Shown here piece after piece: positions 49,610-57,908 of a stretch of DNA of 64,000 nucleotides (position 1 is its first letter; every line of letters begins with the position of its first letter). The position numbers and the translations under genes were made by a program. A model generated the notes under the pieces. It saw nothing but the letters and a program-made list of their open reading frames with translations. It had not been told where the DNA came from and searched no databases. This DNA comes from Novosphingobium sp. PhB57 (GTDB taxonomy: Bacteria > Pseudomonadota > Alphaproteobacteria > Sphingomonadales > Sphingomonadaceae): the NCBI RefSeq assembly GCF_004342985.1, contig NZ_SMBO01000006.1, forward strand, positions 62,001-126,000. Reading direction: 5' to 3'.

Positions 49610-50974
49610 ATGGTTGAGATGACGCGCATGAAGGCAATGCCTTCCAAAATGGGCCGCGCGGGGGTCGTATCGCTGATCGCCCTGGCGCTCGTCGCCGGTC
49701 TGTCGGGCTGCAAGTCCAACAGCAAGGGCCCGAAGACTCCCACCGTGGGCGAACGCGTGCCGATCCTGTCGCGCATCGAAAGCGGCGCCAAGGTCGATCC
49801 CTCGATGGAAGCGATCTCGGTGATCCTGCCGCCGCAGCAGGCGAACGAGGCCTGGTCGCAGGCGGGCGGCAATGCCGCCAAGTCCTACGGGCACCTGGCC
49901 CTGGCCGACAATCCCAGCCGCGTGTGGACCGCCCAGATCGCCGGTTCCACCAACCGCGCCCGCCTGGCCGCCGCGCCTGTCGTGGCCGAGGACAAGCTCT
50001 TCGTCATGGACACCGAAGGCGTCGTCCATGCGTTCGACGCGAAGACCGGCAGCTCGCTCTGGACCAAGAACTTCTCGGTTTCGGGCAAGAACGAAAGCTC
50101 GATCTTCGGCGGCGGCGTCAGCTACGACGCGGGCAACCTCTACGTCACCACCGGCCTCGGCGAAGTGGCGGCGCTCAAGGCGGCCGACGGCAGCCAGCTC
50201 TGGACGAAGAAGCCCGGCGGCCCGCTGCGCGGCTCGCCCACGATCAGCTTCAATGCCGTCTACGTGATGACGCAGGACAACCAGATCTTCGCGCTCAACG
50301 CGGCGGACGGCAATGTCCTGTGGAACGAATCGGCCTCGCTCTCGCAAGCCGGCGTCTTCGGCGTGGCCGCTCCGGCGGCCGGCCAGGGCACCGTGATCGC
50401 GGGCTATTCCTCGGGCGAACTCGTGGCCTATCGCTATGAGAACGGCCGCCAGGTGTGGTCCGACGCGCTCGCCCGCACTTCGATCTCCACCGAAGTGGGC
50501 AGCCTCACCGACGTCGACGCCGATCCGATCATCGACCAGGGCCGCGTCTACGCGCTGGGCCAGGGCGGTCGCATGGCCGCTTACGAACTGGTGACCGGCC
50601 AGCGCATCTGGGAACTCAACCTTGCCGGCATCTCGACGCCGATGGTGGTGGGCGACTGGGTCTTCACGCTGGACGACCACGCCGAAATCCTCGCCATCGC
50701 GCGCGGCACCGGCAAAGTGCGCTGGCTGACCCAGCTGGCGCGCTACGACAACGAGAAGAAGCGCAAGGGTCCGATCTTCTGGGTCGGCCCGGTCCTGGCC
50801 GGCAACAAGCTGTGGGTGGCCAATTCCCGCGGCCAGCTCGGCACCGTGGATCCGACCACGGGCAAGCTCACGCCCTTCGTCGAGCTGGGCGATCCGATCT
50901 CGCTGGCCCCGGTCGTGGCCAACCAGACGCTCTACCTTCTCGACGATTCGGGCCGTATCACGGCTTACCGTTGA
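49610..50974 (+). CDS. bamB: Outer membrane assembly protein BamB
   Basis: A 454-residue lipoprotein with an eight-bladed PQQ-type beta-propeller, part of the BAM complex that inserts outer-membrane proteins. The signal peptide has a lipobox near LVAGLSGC (about 36), followed by repeated AxDGxxLWxxxxGGPLRGSP-type blade motifs. GGAGA is 6 bases before ATG 49610; an ATG at 49604 also overlaps the upstream stop. The downstream neighbour is not der, unlike in many proteobacteria. Confidence 0.93.
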   Translation: MVEMTRMKAMPSKMGRAGVVSLIALALVAGLSGCKSNSKGPKTPTVGERVPILSRIESGAKVDPSMEAISVILPPQQANEAWSQAGGNAAKSYGHLALADNPSRVWTAQIAGSTNRARLAAAPVVAEDKLFVMDTEGVVHAFDAKTGSSLWTKNFSVSGKNESSIFGGGVSYDAGNLYVTTGLGEVAALKAADGSQLWTKKPGGPLRGSPTISFNAVYVMTQDNQIFALNAADGNVLWNESASLSQAGVFGVAAPAAGQGTVIAGYSSGELVAYRYENGRQVWSDALARTSISTEVGSLTDVDADPIIDQGRVYALGQGGRMAAYELVTGQRIWELNLAGISTPMVVGDWVFTLDDHAEILAIARGTGKVRWLTQLARYDNEKKRKGPIFWVGPVLAGNKLWVANSRGQLGTVDPTTGKLTPFVELGDPISLAPVVANQTLYLLDDSGRITAYR

Positions 50975-50983
50975 TCATGTCGC

Positions 50984-51012
50984 CGTCGCTCCGGGCCGCG
51001 CCCGGGGCGACG
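50984..51012. repeat. 12-bp hairpin after bamB
   Basis: CGTCGCTCCGGG (50984-50995) and CCCGGGGCGACG (51001-51012) pair with one G-U wobble around CCGCG. It lies 9 bases after the stop, so it may act as a rho-independent-like end without a good U run. Similar hairpins are at 24235 and 35542. Confidence 0.5.
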
Positions 51013-51064
51013 CGGCTGTTCGGCATTTCGCACCTCTTAACCAATTCGCGCTAGTCCGGGCGCC

Positions 51065-52417
51065 ATGATCAGCGCCCCGAATCCCGCGAAAAGCCCGCCC
51101 GCCAGCGACGTCTCGGCCGGCGTGGGCCTGTCCGGACTGGCGGCGCTTCTCGTCTGGCTGCTGGTCTGCCGCAACTGGGCCGTGATAGCCGACGCCCTTG
51201 CACTGCCCGGTCCCCATGCGCCGATGAGCGGCCCTTACGCCTCGGTCGCCACGCTCTTCGTCACCGGCTCCGCCATGGCGCTGTGGTCGGTGCTGGTCGA
51301 CAAGGTGCACCGCCGCCCCTCCACCGGCATCGACTGGAACCTGCGCCGGCCTTTGTCCGAATCGGCGGAGCTGTCGATCACCAAGCTTGCGGGGCTCTGG
51401 GCCACATGGGCGCTGATCGGGGCGTTCTACTGCATCGGCCGGTGGTACTGGGACGGGCAATATCTCTTCGCCATGGAAGTGATCGGCGCGGCGGCGCTGC
51501 CGGTCTTCCTGCTGTCGGTCCCTTACGTGCTCTGGCTGGACCGCAAGCTGATCGAGCCGCGTGACCAGGCCTGGCATTTCGGTGCCCTGCTGATCGGCCG
51601 CGAGGCCTGGGACGTGGAGGCGGTGAAGAAGCACGGCCGCGCCTGGGCCATCAAGGCGTTCTTCGGCGCCTTCATGATCTCGATCCTGCCCGGCGGTTTC
51701 GCGCAAGTGGTGGAGGCGAACTTCGCAGCCATGGCCCATGATCCGGTGCCGCTGGCCTCCACTGTAATCGCGCTGCTCTTCCTGATCGACGTACAGATCG
51801 GCACCGTGGGCTATATCTTCACGTTCCGCCCGCTCGACGCCCATATCCGCAGCGGCAATCCCCTACTGGCCGGCTGGGTGGCCGCGCTCATGTGCTATCC
51901 GCCCTTCGTCTGGGGCACGATGGGGCGGGCCGACGTGATGGGCTATGAGGTCAACACCGGCGGCTGGTCCTACTGGCTGGCGGGACACACGGCGCTGCTC
52001 TGGCTCTGGGCGGCGCTCATGGTCACGCTCACGGCCGTCTATGCCTGGGCGACGTTCGCCTTCGGGCTGCGTTTCTCCAACCTCACTTACCGCGGTGTGC
52101 TGACGAACGGCCCTTACCGTTTCACGCGGCACCCGGCCTACCTGTCGAAGAACCTGTTCTGGTGGACGTCGACGCTGCCCTTCCTCGTCACCAGCCACGC
52201 GCTGACCGACATGGTGCGCAATACGGTGCTGCTGGGCGTCGTCAGCGGCATCTACTATTGGCGCGCGCGGACCGAGGAAGCGCATCTTCTGGCCGAGGAC
52301 GCCAAGTACCGGGAATACCATGCCTGGATGGCGCAGAACGCGCCGATCACCCGCTCGCTCGCGCGGATGGGCGCCTGGTTGCGGCCGCGGAACGGCGCGC
52401 TGCAGGCCGCGGAATAG
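51065..52417 (+). CDS. Membrane methyltransferase with ICMT-like C-terminus
   Basis: A 450-residue integral membrane protein with about ten helices. The C-terminal NGPYRFTRHPAYLSKNLFWW and the ending YREYHAWM resemble the SAM-binding core of isoprenylcysteine carboxyl methyltransferases. ICMT homologues are usually about 200 residues, so the first 250 residues are an extra multi-helix unit (SGLAALLVWLLVCRNWAVIAD, IGTVGYIFTFRPLDAHIRS). Methyl acceptor unknown. It follows bamB by 90 bases including a hairpin. Confidence 0.7.
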   Translation: MISAPNPAKSPPASDVSAGVGLSGLAALLVWLLVCRNWAVIADALALPGPHAPMSGPYASVATLFVTGSAMALWSVLVDKVHRRPSTGIDWNLRRPLSESAELSITKLAGLWATWALIGAFYCIGRWYWDGQYLFAMEVIGAAALPVFLLSVPYVLWLDRKLIEPRDQAWHFGALLIGREAWDVEAVKKHGRAWAIKAFFGAFMISILPGGFAQVVEANFAAMAHDPVPLASTVIALLFLIDVQIGTVGYIFTFRPLDAHIRSGNPLLAGWVAALMCYPPFVWGTMGRADVMGYEVNTGGWSYWLAGHTALLWLWAALMVTLTAVYAWATFAFGLRFSNLTYRGVLTNGPYRFTRHPAYLSKNLFWWTSTLPFLVTSHALTDMVRNTVLLGVVSGIYYWRARTEEAHLLAEDAKYREYHAWMAQNAPITRSLARMGAWLRPRNGALQAAE

Positions 52418-52533
52418 CAGAGGGTATTTCGCGGGGATGATCCCACGGCTGGCGGCCAGTGGCGCCGCTGGGCATTGGGCGCCACCTTGACGGCAGGGGA
52501 GCGATGCTCACCCTGCCTGTCATGTGTTTGCCG

Positions 52534-53907
52534 TCAGAAGCTCTTTACCGCGTAGACCTTCGACAGGTCGCCGCCCCATTCGCCGTTGTAGAGGTCGAGC
52601 AGGCGTTCGGCCGGAACCTTGCCGCTGGCGACGATCTGCGCGAGCGGTTCCAGGTAGCCGGTCTCGTTGTCGCCGCCTGCGTTGAGGCAATTGCGCGCCG
52701 CAAGTCCCGAGCGGGAGATGTCGATCACTTCCGCGGCGATCTTGCGCAGGGTCCCGCCGCCGGGTAGCGGCGCGTCGAGGCCCAGCTTCGGTACCGCGGT
52801 GCGCAGCGCCTCGCGGCCTTCCATGTCCCAGTCCTTGACCAGGTCCCAGGCCGCATCGAGCGCGCCCTGGTCGTAGAGCAGGCCGACCCAGAGCGCCGGC
52901 AGCGCGCAGATGCGGCTCCACGGGCCGCCGTCGGCGCCGCGCATTTCGAGGAAGGACTTGAGGCGCACTTCGGGGAAGGCGGTGGAGAGATGGTCCGTCC
53001 AGTCCGACAGGCGCGGCCGCTCGCCGGGAAGCACCGAAAGCTCGCCCTTGAGGAAGTCGCGGAAGGAATGGCCGGCCGCATCGATGTACTTGCCGTCGCG
53101 GAACACGAAATACATCGGCACGTCGAGCATGTAGTCGACATAGCGCTCGTAGCCGAAGCCGTCTTCGAACACGAAGGGCAGCATGCCGGTGCGTGCCGGG
53201 TCGGTGTCCGACCAGATGTGGCTGCGGTACGAGAGGAAGCCGTTGGGCTTGCCCTCGGTGAAGGGAGAATTGGCGAAGAGCGCCGTGGCCAGCGGTTGCA
53301 GCGCCAGTGAAGTGCGGAACTTCTTCACCATGTCCGCCTCGCTCGAATAGTCGAGGTTGACCTGGATGGTGCAGGTCCGCAGCATCATGTCGAGGCCCAT
53401 AGTGCCCACGCGCGGCATGTGCCGCAGCATGATGTCGTAGCGGCCCTTGGGCATGATCGGCAGTTCGGCGCGGGTCTTGTCGGGCCACATGCCAAGGCCG
53501 AGGAAGGCCTTGCCGATGCGGTCGCCGATGGCCTTCACCTGGCTGAGGTGGCGCCCGGTCTCGGCGCAAGTCTGGTGCAGGTTTTCCAGCGGCGCGCCGG
53601 ACAGTTCGAGTTGGCCGGCCGGCTCCAGGCTGACGGTGCCGTCGTCACCCTTCATGGCGATGACGTTGCCGCCCTCGATGATCGGCTCCCAGCCGAATTC
53701 GGTCAGGGCCATCAGCAAGTCGCGGATGCCGCCGGGTTCGGCATAGGACGGCGCGTGGTGATCGCCCGTGTCGTAGACGAACTTTTCGTGCTCGGTACCG
53801 ATCCGCCACGCCTCGCGCGGCTTTTCGCCCGCAGCCATCGGCGCGGCGAGTTGGTCCAGGCTTTCGATCACCGGATCTTCGCGATCCGAAACCTCACGGG
53901 TGCTCAT
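52534..53907 (-). CDS. gshA: Glutamate-cysteine ligase, alphaproteobacterial type
   Basis: ATP-dependent ligase forming gamma-glutamylcysteine, the first step of glutathione synthesis. The 457-residue protein has the plant/alphaproteobacterial GshA layout: RIGTEHEKFVYD near the start, ATP-binding GWEPIIEGGNVIAMKGDDGTVSLEPAGQLELSGAP, and the C-terminal NCLNAGGDNETGYLEPLAQIV. It follows rsmE in the same direction after 102 bases. The convergent gap with the ICMT-like gene carries hairpins but no gene. Confidence 0.95.
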   Translation of the reverse strand: MSTREVSDREDPVIESLDQLAAPMAAGEKPREAWRIGTEHEKFVYDTGDHHAPSYAEPGGIRDLLMALTEFGWEPIIEGGNVIAMKGDDGTVSLEPAGQLELSGAPLENLHQTCAETGRHLSQVKAIGDRIGKAFLGLGMWPDKTRAELPIMPKGRYDIMLRHMPRVGTMGLDMMLRTCTIQVNLDYSSEADMVKKFRTSLALQPLATALFANSPFTEGKPNGFLSYRSHIWSDTDPARTGMLPFVFEDGFGYERYVDYMLDVPMYFVFRDGKYIDAAGHSFRDFLKGELSVLPGERPRLSDWTDHLSTAFPEVRLKSFLEMRGADGGPWSRICALPALWVGLLYDQGALDAAWDLVKDWDMEGREALRTAVPKLGLDAPLPGGGTLRKIAAEVIDISRSGLAARNCLNAGGDNETGYLEPLAQIVASGKVPAERLLDLYNGEWGGDLSKVYAVKSF

Positions 53908-54009
53908 GCGGCGGGAGGTAGTGCGGCCCGCGCCCGGACGCTAGAACTTTTTGTACCGAGCGGTTTGTTTCGTTTTTTCCGGGAGGTTTTTGTCGGATTT
54001 CAGGACAAG

Positions 54010-54762
54010 TCAGGCGCCGCGCCAATCCCCGGAAACCGCCATCCACAGGGCCGTCGCACCGATGCTCGCGGTCTCGCCGCGCAGGATTCGCGGACCCAGG
54101 GTAATCGCCCGCGCCATCGGATGTGCGCGGATGAGGGCGCGCTCCTCTTCGTCGAAACCGCCTTCCGGCCCGACCAGCAGTGCCGCCGGCCCGTCGTGCG
54201 CGGCGAAGGTGGCCGCTGCCGGCGCTCCCCCGGTCTCGTCCGCAAAATAGAGCACTCGCCCCTCCGGCCAGTCGCGGAGCAGGGCATCCAGCTTCACCGG
54301 CTCGGCGACATCGGGAAGCGCGGTGCGCGCGCATTGTTCGGCCGCTTCGGTAACGATCGTCGCCGCCCGCTCGGCATTGAGCTTGTCGGCCACGCAGCGG
54401 CGGGTGACGAGCGGCTGGATGCGCGCGACGCCCAGCTCGGTCGCCTTTTCCAGGACGAGGTCGAAATTCGGCTTCTTGAGCAGGGCCGCGCAGAGCCAAA
54501 AATCGGGCACCTCCTCGCGCGGGCGCAGTTGCTCGCGCACTTCCAGTGCGACATCCCGCTTGCCCGCGGATGTCACGGCGCAGGCCCATTCGCCGGTCTC
54601 GTCGTCGCAGAGGATGACGGCGTCGCCCGGGGCGACTCGCATGACCTTGGAGAGGTAGTGCGCCTGCCCGCCTTCGATCACGAGGGTGCCGCCCAGGCCC
54701 AGCGGCCCGGTAACGAAAAGACGCGGCGCGCTGCGCGGCGGCCAGGCGGGGGTGGCGGCCAT
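54010..54762 (-). CDS. rsmE: 16S rRNA (uracil1498-N3)-methyltransferase
   Basis: A 250-residue SPOUT-class enzyme that methylates U1498 of 16S rRNA. HYLSKVMRVAPGDAVILCDDETGEW is the PUA-like N-terminal domain, and LLVGPEGGFDEEERALI and LGPRILRGETA form the trefoil knot with its SAM site. ATG 54762 gives the family length; the frame is open to 54852. It is divergent from ubiA. Confidence 0.95.
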   Translation of the reverse strand: MAATPAWPPRSAPRLFVTGPLGLGGTLVIEGGQAHYLSKVMRVAPGDAVILCDDETGEWACAVTSAGKRDVALEVREQLRPREEVPDFWLCAALLKKPNFDLVLEKATELGVARIQPLVTRRCVADKLNAERAATIVTEAAEQCARTALPDVAEPVKLDALLRDWPEGRVLYFADETGGAPAAATFAAHDGPAALLVGPEGGFDEEERALIRAHPMARAITLGPRILRGETASIGATALWMAVSGDWRGA

Positions 54763-54903
54763 GATCTGGATGAATCTCCGGTGAAAGTTGCGGCCGCCTT
54801 TTCGCGCGAAGCCCGCCTGCATGCAACTGGCGTGCAGGCGGGACGTGTGCACCAGGAACCTTGGGGCATGACAGTTTCGCCATGATAGGCTACTCGTCCT
54901 GGC

Positions 54904-55818
54904 GTGAACGACTCTCTACTCGTCCCCGATACGCAGCATCGCGGGCTTGTCGCTGCCCTGCCGAGGACGCCGCGCGCCTATGCCATGCTGGCCCGTTTCG
55001 ATCGCCCGATCGGCTGGTGGCTGCTGTTCTGGCCTTGTGCCTGGGGCGTGCTGCTGGCGGGCGGAGAAGCGCGCTGGGGCCTGATCCTCTGGCTGCTGCT
55101 CGGCTCGATCGCGATGCGCGGCGCTGGCTGCGTGCTCAACGACATCGTCGATGCCGATCTCGACCGCAAGGTGGCCCGTACGGCCTCCCGCCCCGTGGCC
55201 AGCGGCCAGGTCAGCCGCAAGGCAGCGGCGATCTGGCTGCTTTCGCTCTGCGCGGTGGGCCTCGTGGTGCTGCTCCAGCTGCGCTGGCAGGCGCAGCTCG
55301 TGGCGCTGGGCAGCGTGGCGCTGGTTGCCGCCTATCCTTTCATGAAGCGGATCACCTGGTGGCCGCAGGCCTGGCTGGGCCTGGTCTTCACCTGGGGCGT
55401 GCTGGTCGGCTGGGTCGAGATCCGGGGCGACCAGCTGGCGGTGATGGCCGCGCTCTATGCCGGCTCGATCTTCTGGTGCATCGGCTACGACACGATCTAC
55501 GCCCTGCAGGACCGCGAGGACGACGCCGTCGTCGGGATCCGCTCCTCGGCGCTGCGCCTTGGCAGCCACGTCCGCGGCGGCGTGGCCGGTTTCTACGCGC
55601 TGGCGACGGCGTTCTGGGCGTTGGGGTTCTGGACGCTGCGGCATGACTGGGTGGCGTTGGTCGCGCTCGTGCCGGTGGCGCTTCATCTCGGCTTCCAGAT
55701 CGTGACGCTCGATACCGAGGATGGCGAGAACGCCCTGACGCGGTTCCGTTCGAATCGCGATCTTGGCCTGGTGATGGCGCTGGCCTGCTGGGTCGTCGGC
55801 AACGCCGGGATCATCTGA
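54904..55818 (+). CDS. ubiA: 4-hydroxybenzoate polyprenyltransferase
   Basis: Adds the polyprenyl tail to 4-hydroxybenzoate in ubiquinone synthesis. The 304-residue, nine-helix protein has NDIVDADLDRKVARTASRPVASG (first DxxxD, near 79-89) and DTIYALQDREDD (second Asp motif). It starts with GTG at 54904; the first in-frame ATG is 27 codons on. RPIGWWLLFWPCAWG is the typical first-helix signature. Confidence 0.93.
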   Translation: MNDSLLVPDTQHRGLVAALPRTPRAYAMLARFDRPIGWWLLFWPCAWGVLLAGGEARWGLILWLLLGSIAMRGAGCVLNDIVDADLDRKVARTASRPVASGQVSRKAAAIWLLSLCAVGLVVLLQLRWQAQLVALGSVALVAAYPFMKRITWWPQAWLGLVFTWGVLVGWVEIRGDQLAVMAALYAGSIFWCIGYDTIYALQDREDDAVVGIRSSALRLGSHVRGGVAGFYALATAFWALGFWTLRHDWVALVALVPVALHLGFQIVTLDTEDGENALTRFRSNRDLGLVMALACWVVGNAGII

Positions 55819-55833
55819 TCGACCGGACGGGCC

Positions 55834-56454
55834 ATGTGCAACCTCTACCGCATGCGCAAGGCCACGGACGAGATTGCAGGACTGTTCCGGGCCTCGGCGG
55901 AACCGGCCGCGAACCTGGGCGAGGAGGTCTATCCGGGCTATCCGGGGCTGGTCGTTGCGGAACATCGGATCGAGGCCATGACCTGGGGCTTCCCGCTCGC
56001 CCAGACCGGCAAGCGCGGGCAGGCCATCAAGCCGAAACCGATCAACCAGGCGCGGGGCGACAAGCTCGGCACCGCGTTCTGGCGCTCCAGCTTCCAGACG
56101 CGCCGCTGCCTCGTGCCTTTCAGCGCCTGGGCCGAGCCGGAAGGCGACAAAGGCGCGATGACGCGCACCTGGTGTTCGCTGGAGCAGGAAGATCCCTTCG
56201 CCGTCGCGGGAATCTGGCGGCCGACGGTGGAATGGGGCAAGGCCTTCGCCGTGGTCATGGTCGACCGACCCGAACCCATCGTGGCCAACCACGGACGGGT
56301 GCCGCTCATCCTCGCCCGTGAAGACTGGGCGCTATGGGCCGGGGGCGACGCGGATGCAGCGCTTGGATTGTGCCGCCCCGACACGCATCGGCTGGTGATC
56401 GACCGCACCGATGCGCCCTGGAACGCGGGCCGGATCGCGGTCAGTCGTAGCTGA
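55834..56454 (+). CDS. SOS-response-associated peptidase (HMCES/YedK-like)
   Basis: A 206-residue SRAP protein that forms a stable covalent link to abasic sites in single-stranded DNA through its N-terminal cysteine (C2 in MCNLYRMRK). The AEP motif is visible as FSAWAEPEGD, and the active-site histidine-containing segment ends the protein near HRLVIDRTDAPWN. It lies 15 bases after ubiA. Its 3' end overlaps the VOC gene by 14 bases in a convergent arrangement. Confidence 0.88.
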   Translation: MCNLYRMRKATDEIAGLFRASAEPAANLGEEVYPGYPGLVVAEHRIEAMTWGFPLAQTGKRGQAIKPKPINQARGDKLGTAFWRSSFQTRRCLVPFSAWAEPEGDKGAMTRTWCSLEQEDPFAVAGIWRPTVEWGKAFAVVMVDRPEPIVANHGRVPLILAREDWALWAGGDADAALGLCRPDTHRLVIDRTDAPWNAGRIAVSRS

Positions 56455-56812
56455 CCAGTTCGAATTCGATTCCGTCCCAATCGAAGAAATAGAACCGCCG
56501 GCCCGGTTCGTAGTCGGCATGGTTGAACGGCTCCAGCCCGGCCGCCACCACGGCCCTTTCCGCAGCGTCCAGATCGCTCACCACCAGTCCGACATGGTTG
56601 AGCGGACTGCCCTTGGGAAAGCGATCGTGCTGCTTCCGGTCGGTATAGACGGCGATGTAGCTGAAATCCCCGCCGACATGGATCGTCTCCCCGCCGTTCA
56701 GCGCGGGCCCGCGCCAGCGTTCGTGCCAGCCCAGCAGGTTCTGGAGCAGGGCGGAGCTGCGATCGATGTCGCTGACGGTGATATTGGCGTGTTCGAGGCG
56801 GCCCTGGGCCAT
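56441..56812 (-). CDS. VOC family protein near a SoxR box
   Basis: A 123-residue single-module glyoxalase-like protein (LEHANITVSDIDRSSALLQNLLGWHERWRGPAL to FYFFDWDGIEFELVSYD). GGAG is 8 bases before the ATG. It is divergent from soxR across a 101-base region with a clear SoxR box, so it is a likely SoxR target acting in oxidative or redox-cycling stress. The substrate is unknown; bleomycin-resistance-type or methylglyoxal-like functions are only analogies. Confidence 0.85.
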   Translation of the reverse strand: MAQGRLEHANITVSDIDRSSALLQNLLGWHERWRGPALNGGETIHVGGDFSYIAVYTDRKQHDRFPKGSPLNHVGLVVSDLDAAERAVVAAGLEPFNHADYEPGRRFYFFDWDGIEFELVSYD

Positions 56813-56865
56813 CTGGCATCTCCTGTGCGTCGCCGGGCAACTTGCCGGCTTGGCTTTGATGCATC

Positions 56866-56881
56866 CTCAAGTTAACTTGAG
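56866..56881. promoter_or_regulatory. SoxR box
   Basis: CTCAAGTTAACTTGAG is a perfect 16-base palindrome, identical to the core of the E. coli SoxR site. It lies between the VOC gene (minus) and soxR (plus). Outer TTGAT/ATCAA sequences flank it on both sides, so it could serve either promoter; for SoxR the site usually lies between a -35 and -10 spaced by 19 bases. Confidence 0.85.
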
Positions 56882-56892
56882 ATCAAGCGCTT

Positions 56893-56927
56893 TTTGCAGA
56901 AGGACGGCGTGATTTGCAGAAGGACGG
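56893..56927. repeat. 15-base direct repeat before soxR
   Basis: TTTGCAGAAGGACGG occurs at 56893-56907 and 56913-56927, period 20. The second copy contains the proposed soxR start (TTG at 56914). It duplicates an AAGGA-like sequence, which may supply the ribosome-binding site from the first copy. Confidence 0.7.
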
Positions 56928-57369
56928 GAGGGTCGAGGACCGATTCATCACCATCGGCTATCTGGCGCGGCGCACGGGCGTCGCGGTTTCGGCCATTCGT
57001 TTCTACGAGGAGCGGGGCCTGCTGACCTCGCTGCGGACCGCGGGAAACCAGCGCCGCTTCCTGCGCTCCGATATCCGGCGGGTCAGCTTCGTACTGATCG
57101 CCCAGAAGCTGGGACTGGCCCTTGCCGAGATCGAGCGCGAACTTTCGGCCCTGCCGCAAGGCCGCACGCCCACCCTGGCGGACTGGGAAACGATCAGTCT
57201 GTCGATGCGGCAGGCGATCGACGCCAGGATCGCCCTGCTGGAACTGACACGGCGCAAGCTGGACGAGTGCATCGGCTGCGGCTGTCTCAGCCTGGCGAAA
57301 TGCCGCCTCTACAACCGCGAAGACGAGGCCGCCGCGCTGGGACCGGGGCCGCGCTTCGTGCTCAAGTAG
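56914..57369 (+). CDS. soxR: Redox-sensitive transcriptional activator SoxR
   Basis: A 151-residue MerR-family regulator. The N-terminal helix-turn-helix is TIGYLARRTGVAVSAIRFYEERGLL, and the [2Fe-2S] ligands are C119, C122, C124 and C130 (CIGCGC to KC), the SoxR signature. Oxidation or nitrosylation of the cluster activates transcription. The first copy of the AAGGA repeat is 8-9 bases before TTG 56914. It lies divergent from the VOC gene and next to a SoxR box. The 3' end overlaps the next gene, convergent, by 8 bases. Confidence 0.95.
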   Translation: MQKDGRVEDRFITIGYLARRTGVAVSAIRFYEERGLLTSLRTAGNQRRFLRSDIRRVSFVLIAQKLGLALAEIERELSALPQGRTPTLADWETISLSMRQAIDARIALLELTRRKLDECIGCGCLSLAKCRLYNREDEAAALGPGPRFVLK

Positions 57370-57895
57370 TCTCTGCGGTCTTGCGGATGGAAGCGAGGAT
57401 GCGGCTGCGAATGAGGCCGCTCACCGGCCGGATCAGCAACCAGTAGAAGCGAAACTTTCGGCGCGAGACCGCGTCGGGGCAGAACACGCGGGTCTCGGTG
57501 GTGAGGCGGTGTGCGCCGCCCGGCTGGGATGCGACTTCGAAGCTCAGGGCGAGGCGCGGAACGCCTGGCTCCTGGAAGTCCCGAAAGGCGGAGCCGTCCG
57601 TGATCGGGCGAAGCCCATAATCGGGGCGCCAGAATTGCCCGGCGAGACCGTAGACCAAGGCCCGGTCGGTCCGCTCCAGCAGCGTGAAGTTCTGCATCCC
57701 GAACGGCTTGCTGCCACGCCGCCCAAGCAGGCGAGCCGGCATTTCGCGCAAGCCGATCATGGCGCGAAAGAAAAGACCGTCCTCGGGCTTGTAGCGCCCT
57801 GCCGCGTCCAGGATCGGCGCCGCATCGGCCGCGATCCGGCAGGAATGGGTTTCCGAGAACTGATAAAGCGGCAGGTAACTGTCAATCAGGGGCAT
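57362..57895 (-). CDS. SRPBCC-like protein of unknown function
   Basis: A 177-residue protein. Its plan (FSETHSCRIAADAAPIL, FRAMIGLREMPARL, FTLLERTDRALVYGLAGQFW, LTTETRVFCPDAVSRRKFRFYWLLIRP) follows that of START/SRPBCC-like proteins in actinobacteria and proteobacteria, including a helix-grip fold and a conserved Phe-Trp (GQFWRP). Such proteins bind hydrophobic ligands; a more exact call is not possible. The start lies 13 bases from the end of smc, so the two minus-strand genes are linked. Confidence 0.65.
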   Translation of the reverse strand: MPLIDSYLPLYQFSETHSCRIAADAAPILDAAGRYKPEDGLFFRAMIGLREMPARLLGRRGSKPFGMQNFTLLERTDRALVYGLAGQFWRPDYGLRPITDGSAFRDFQEPGVPRLALSFEVASQPGGAHRLTTETRVFCPDAVSRRKFRFYWLLIRPVSGLIRSRILASIRKTAETT

Positions 57896-57908
57896 GGGCG
57901 CAGCCGGG

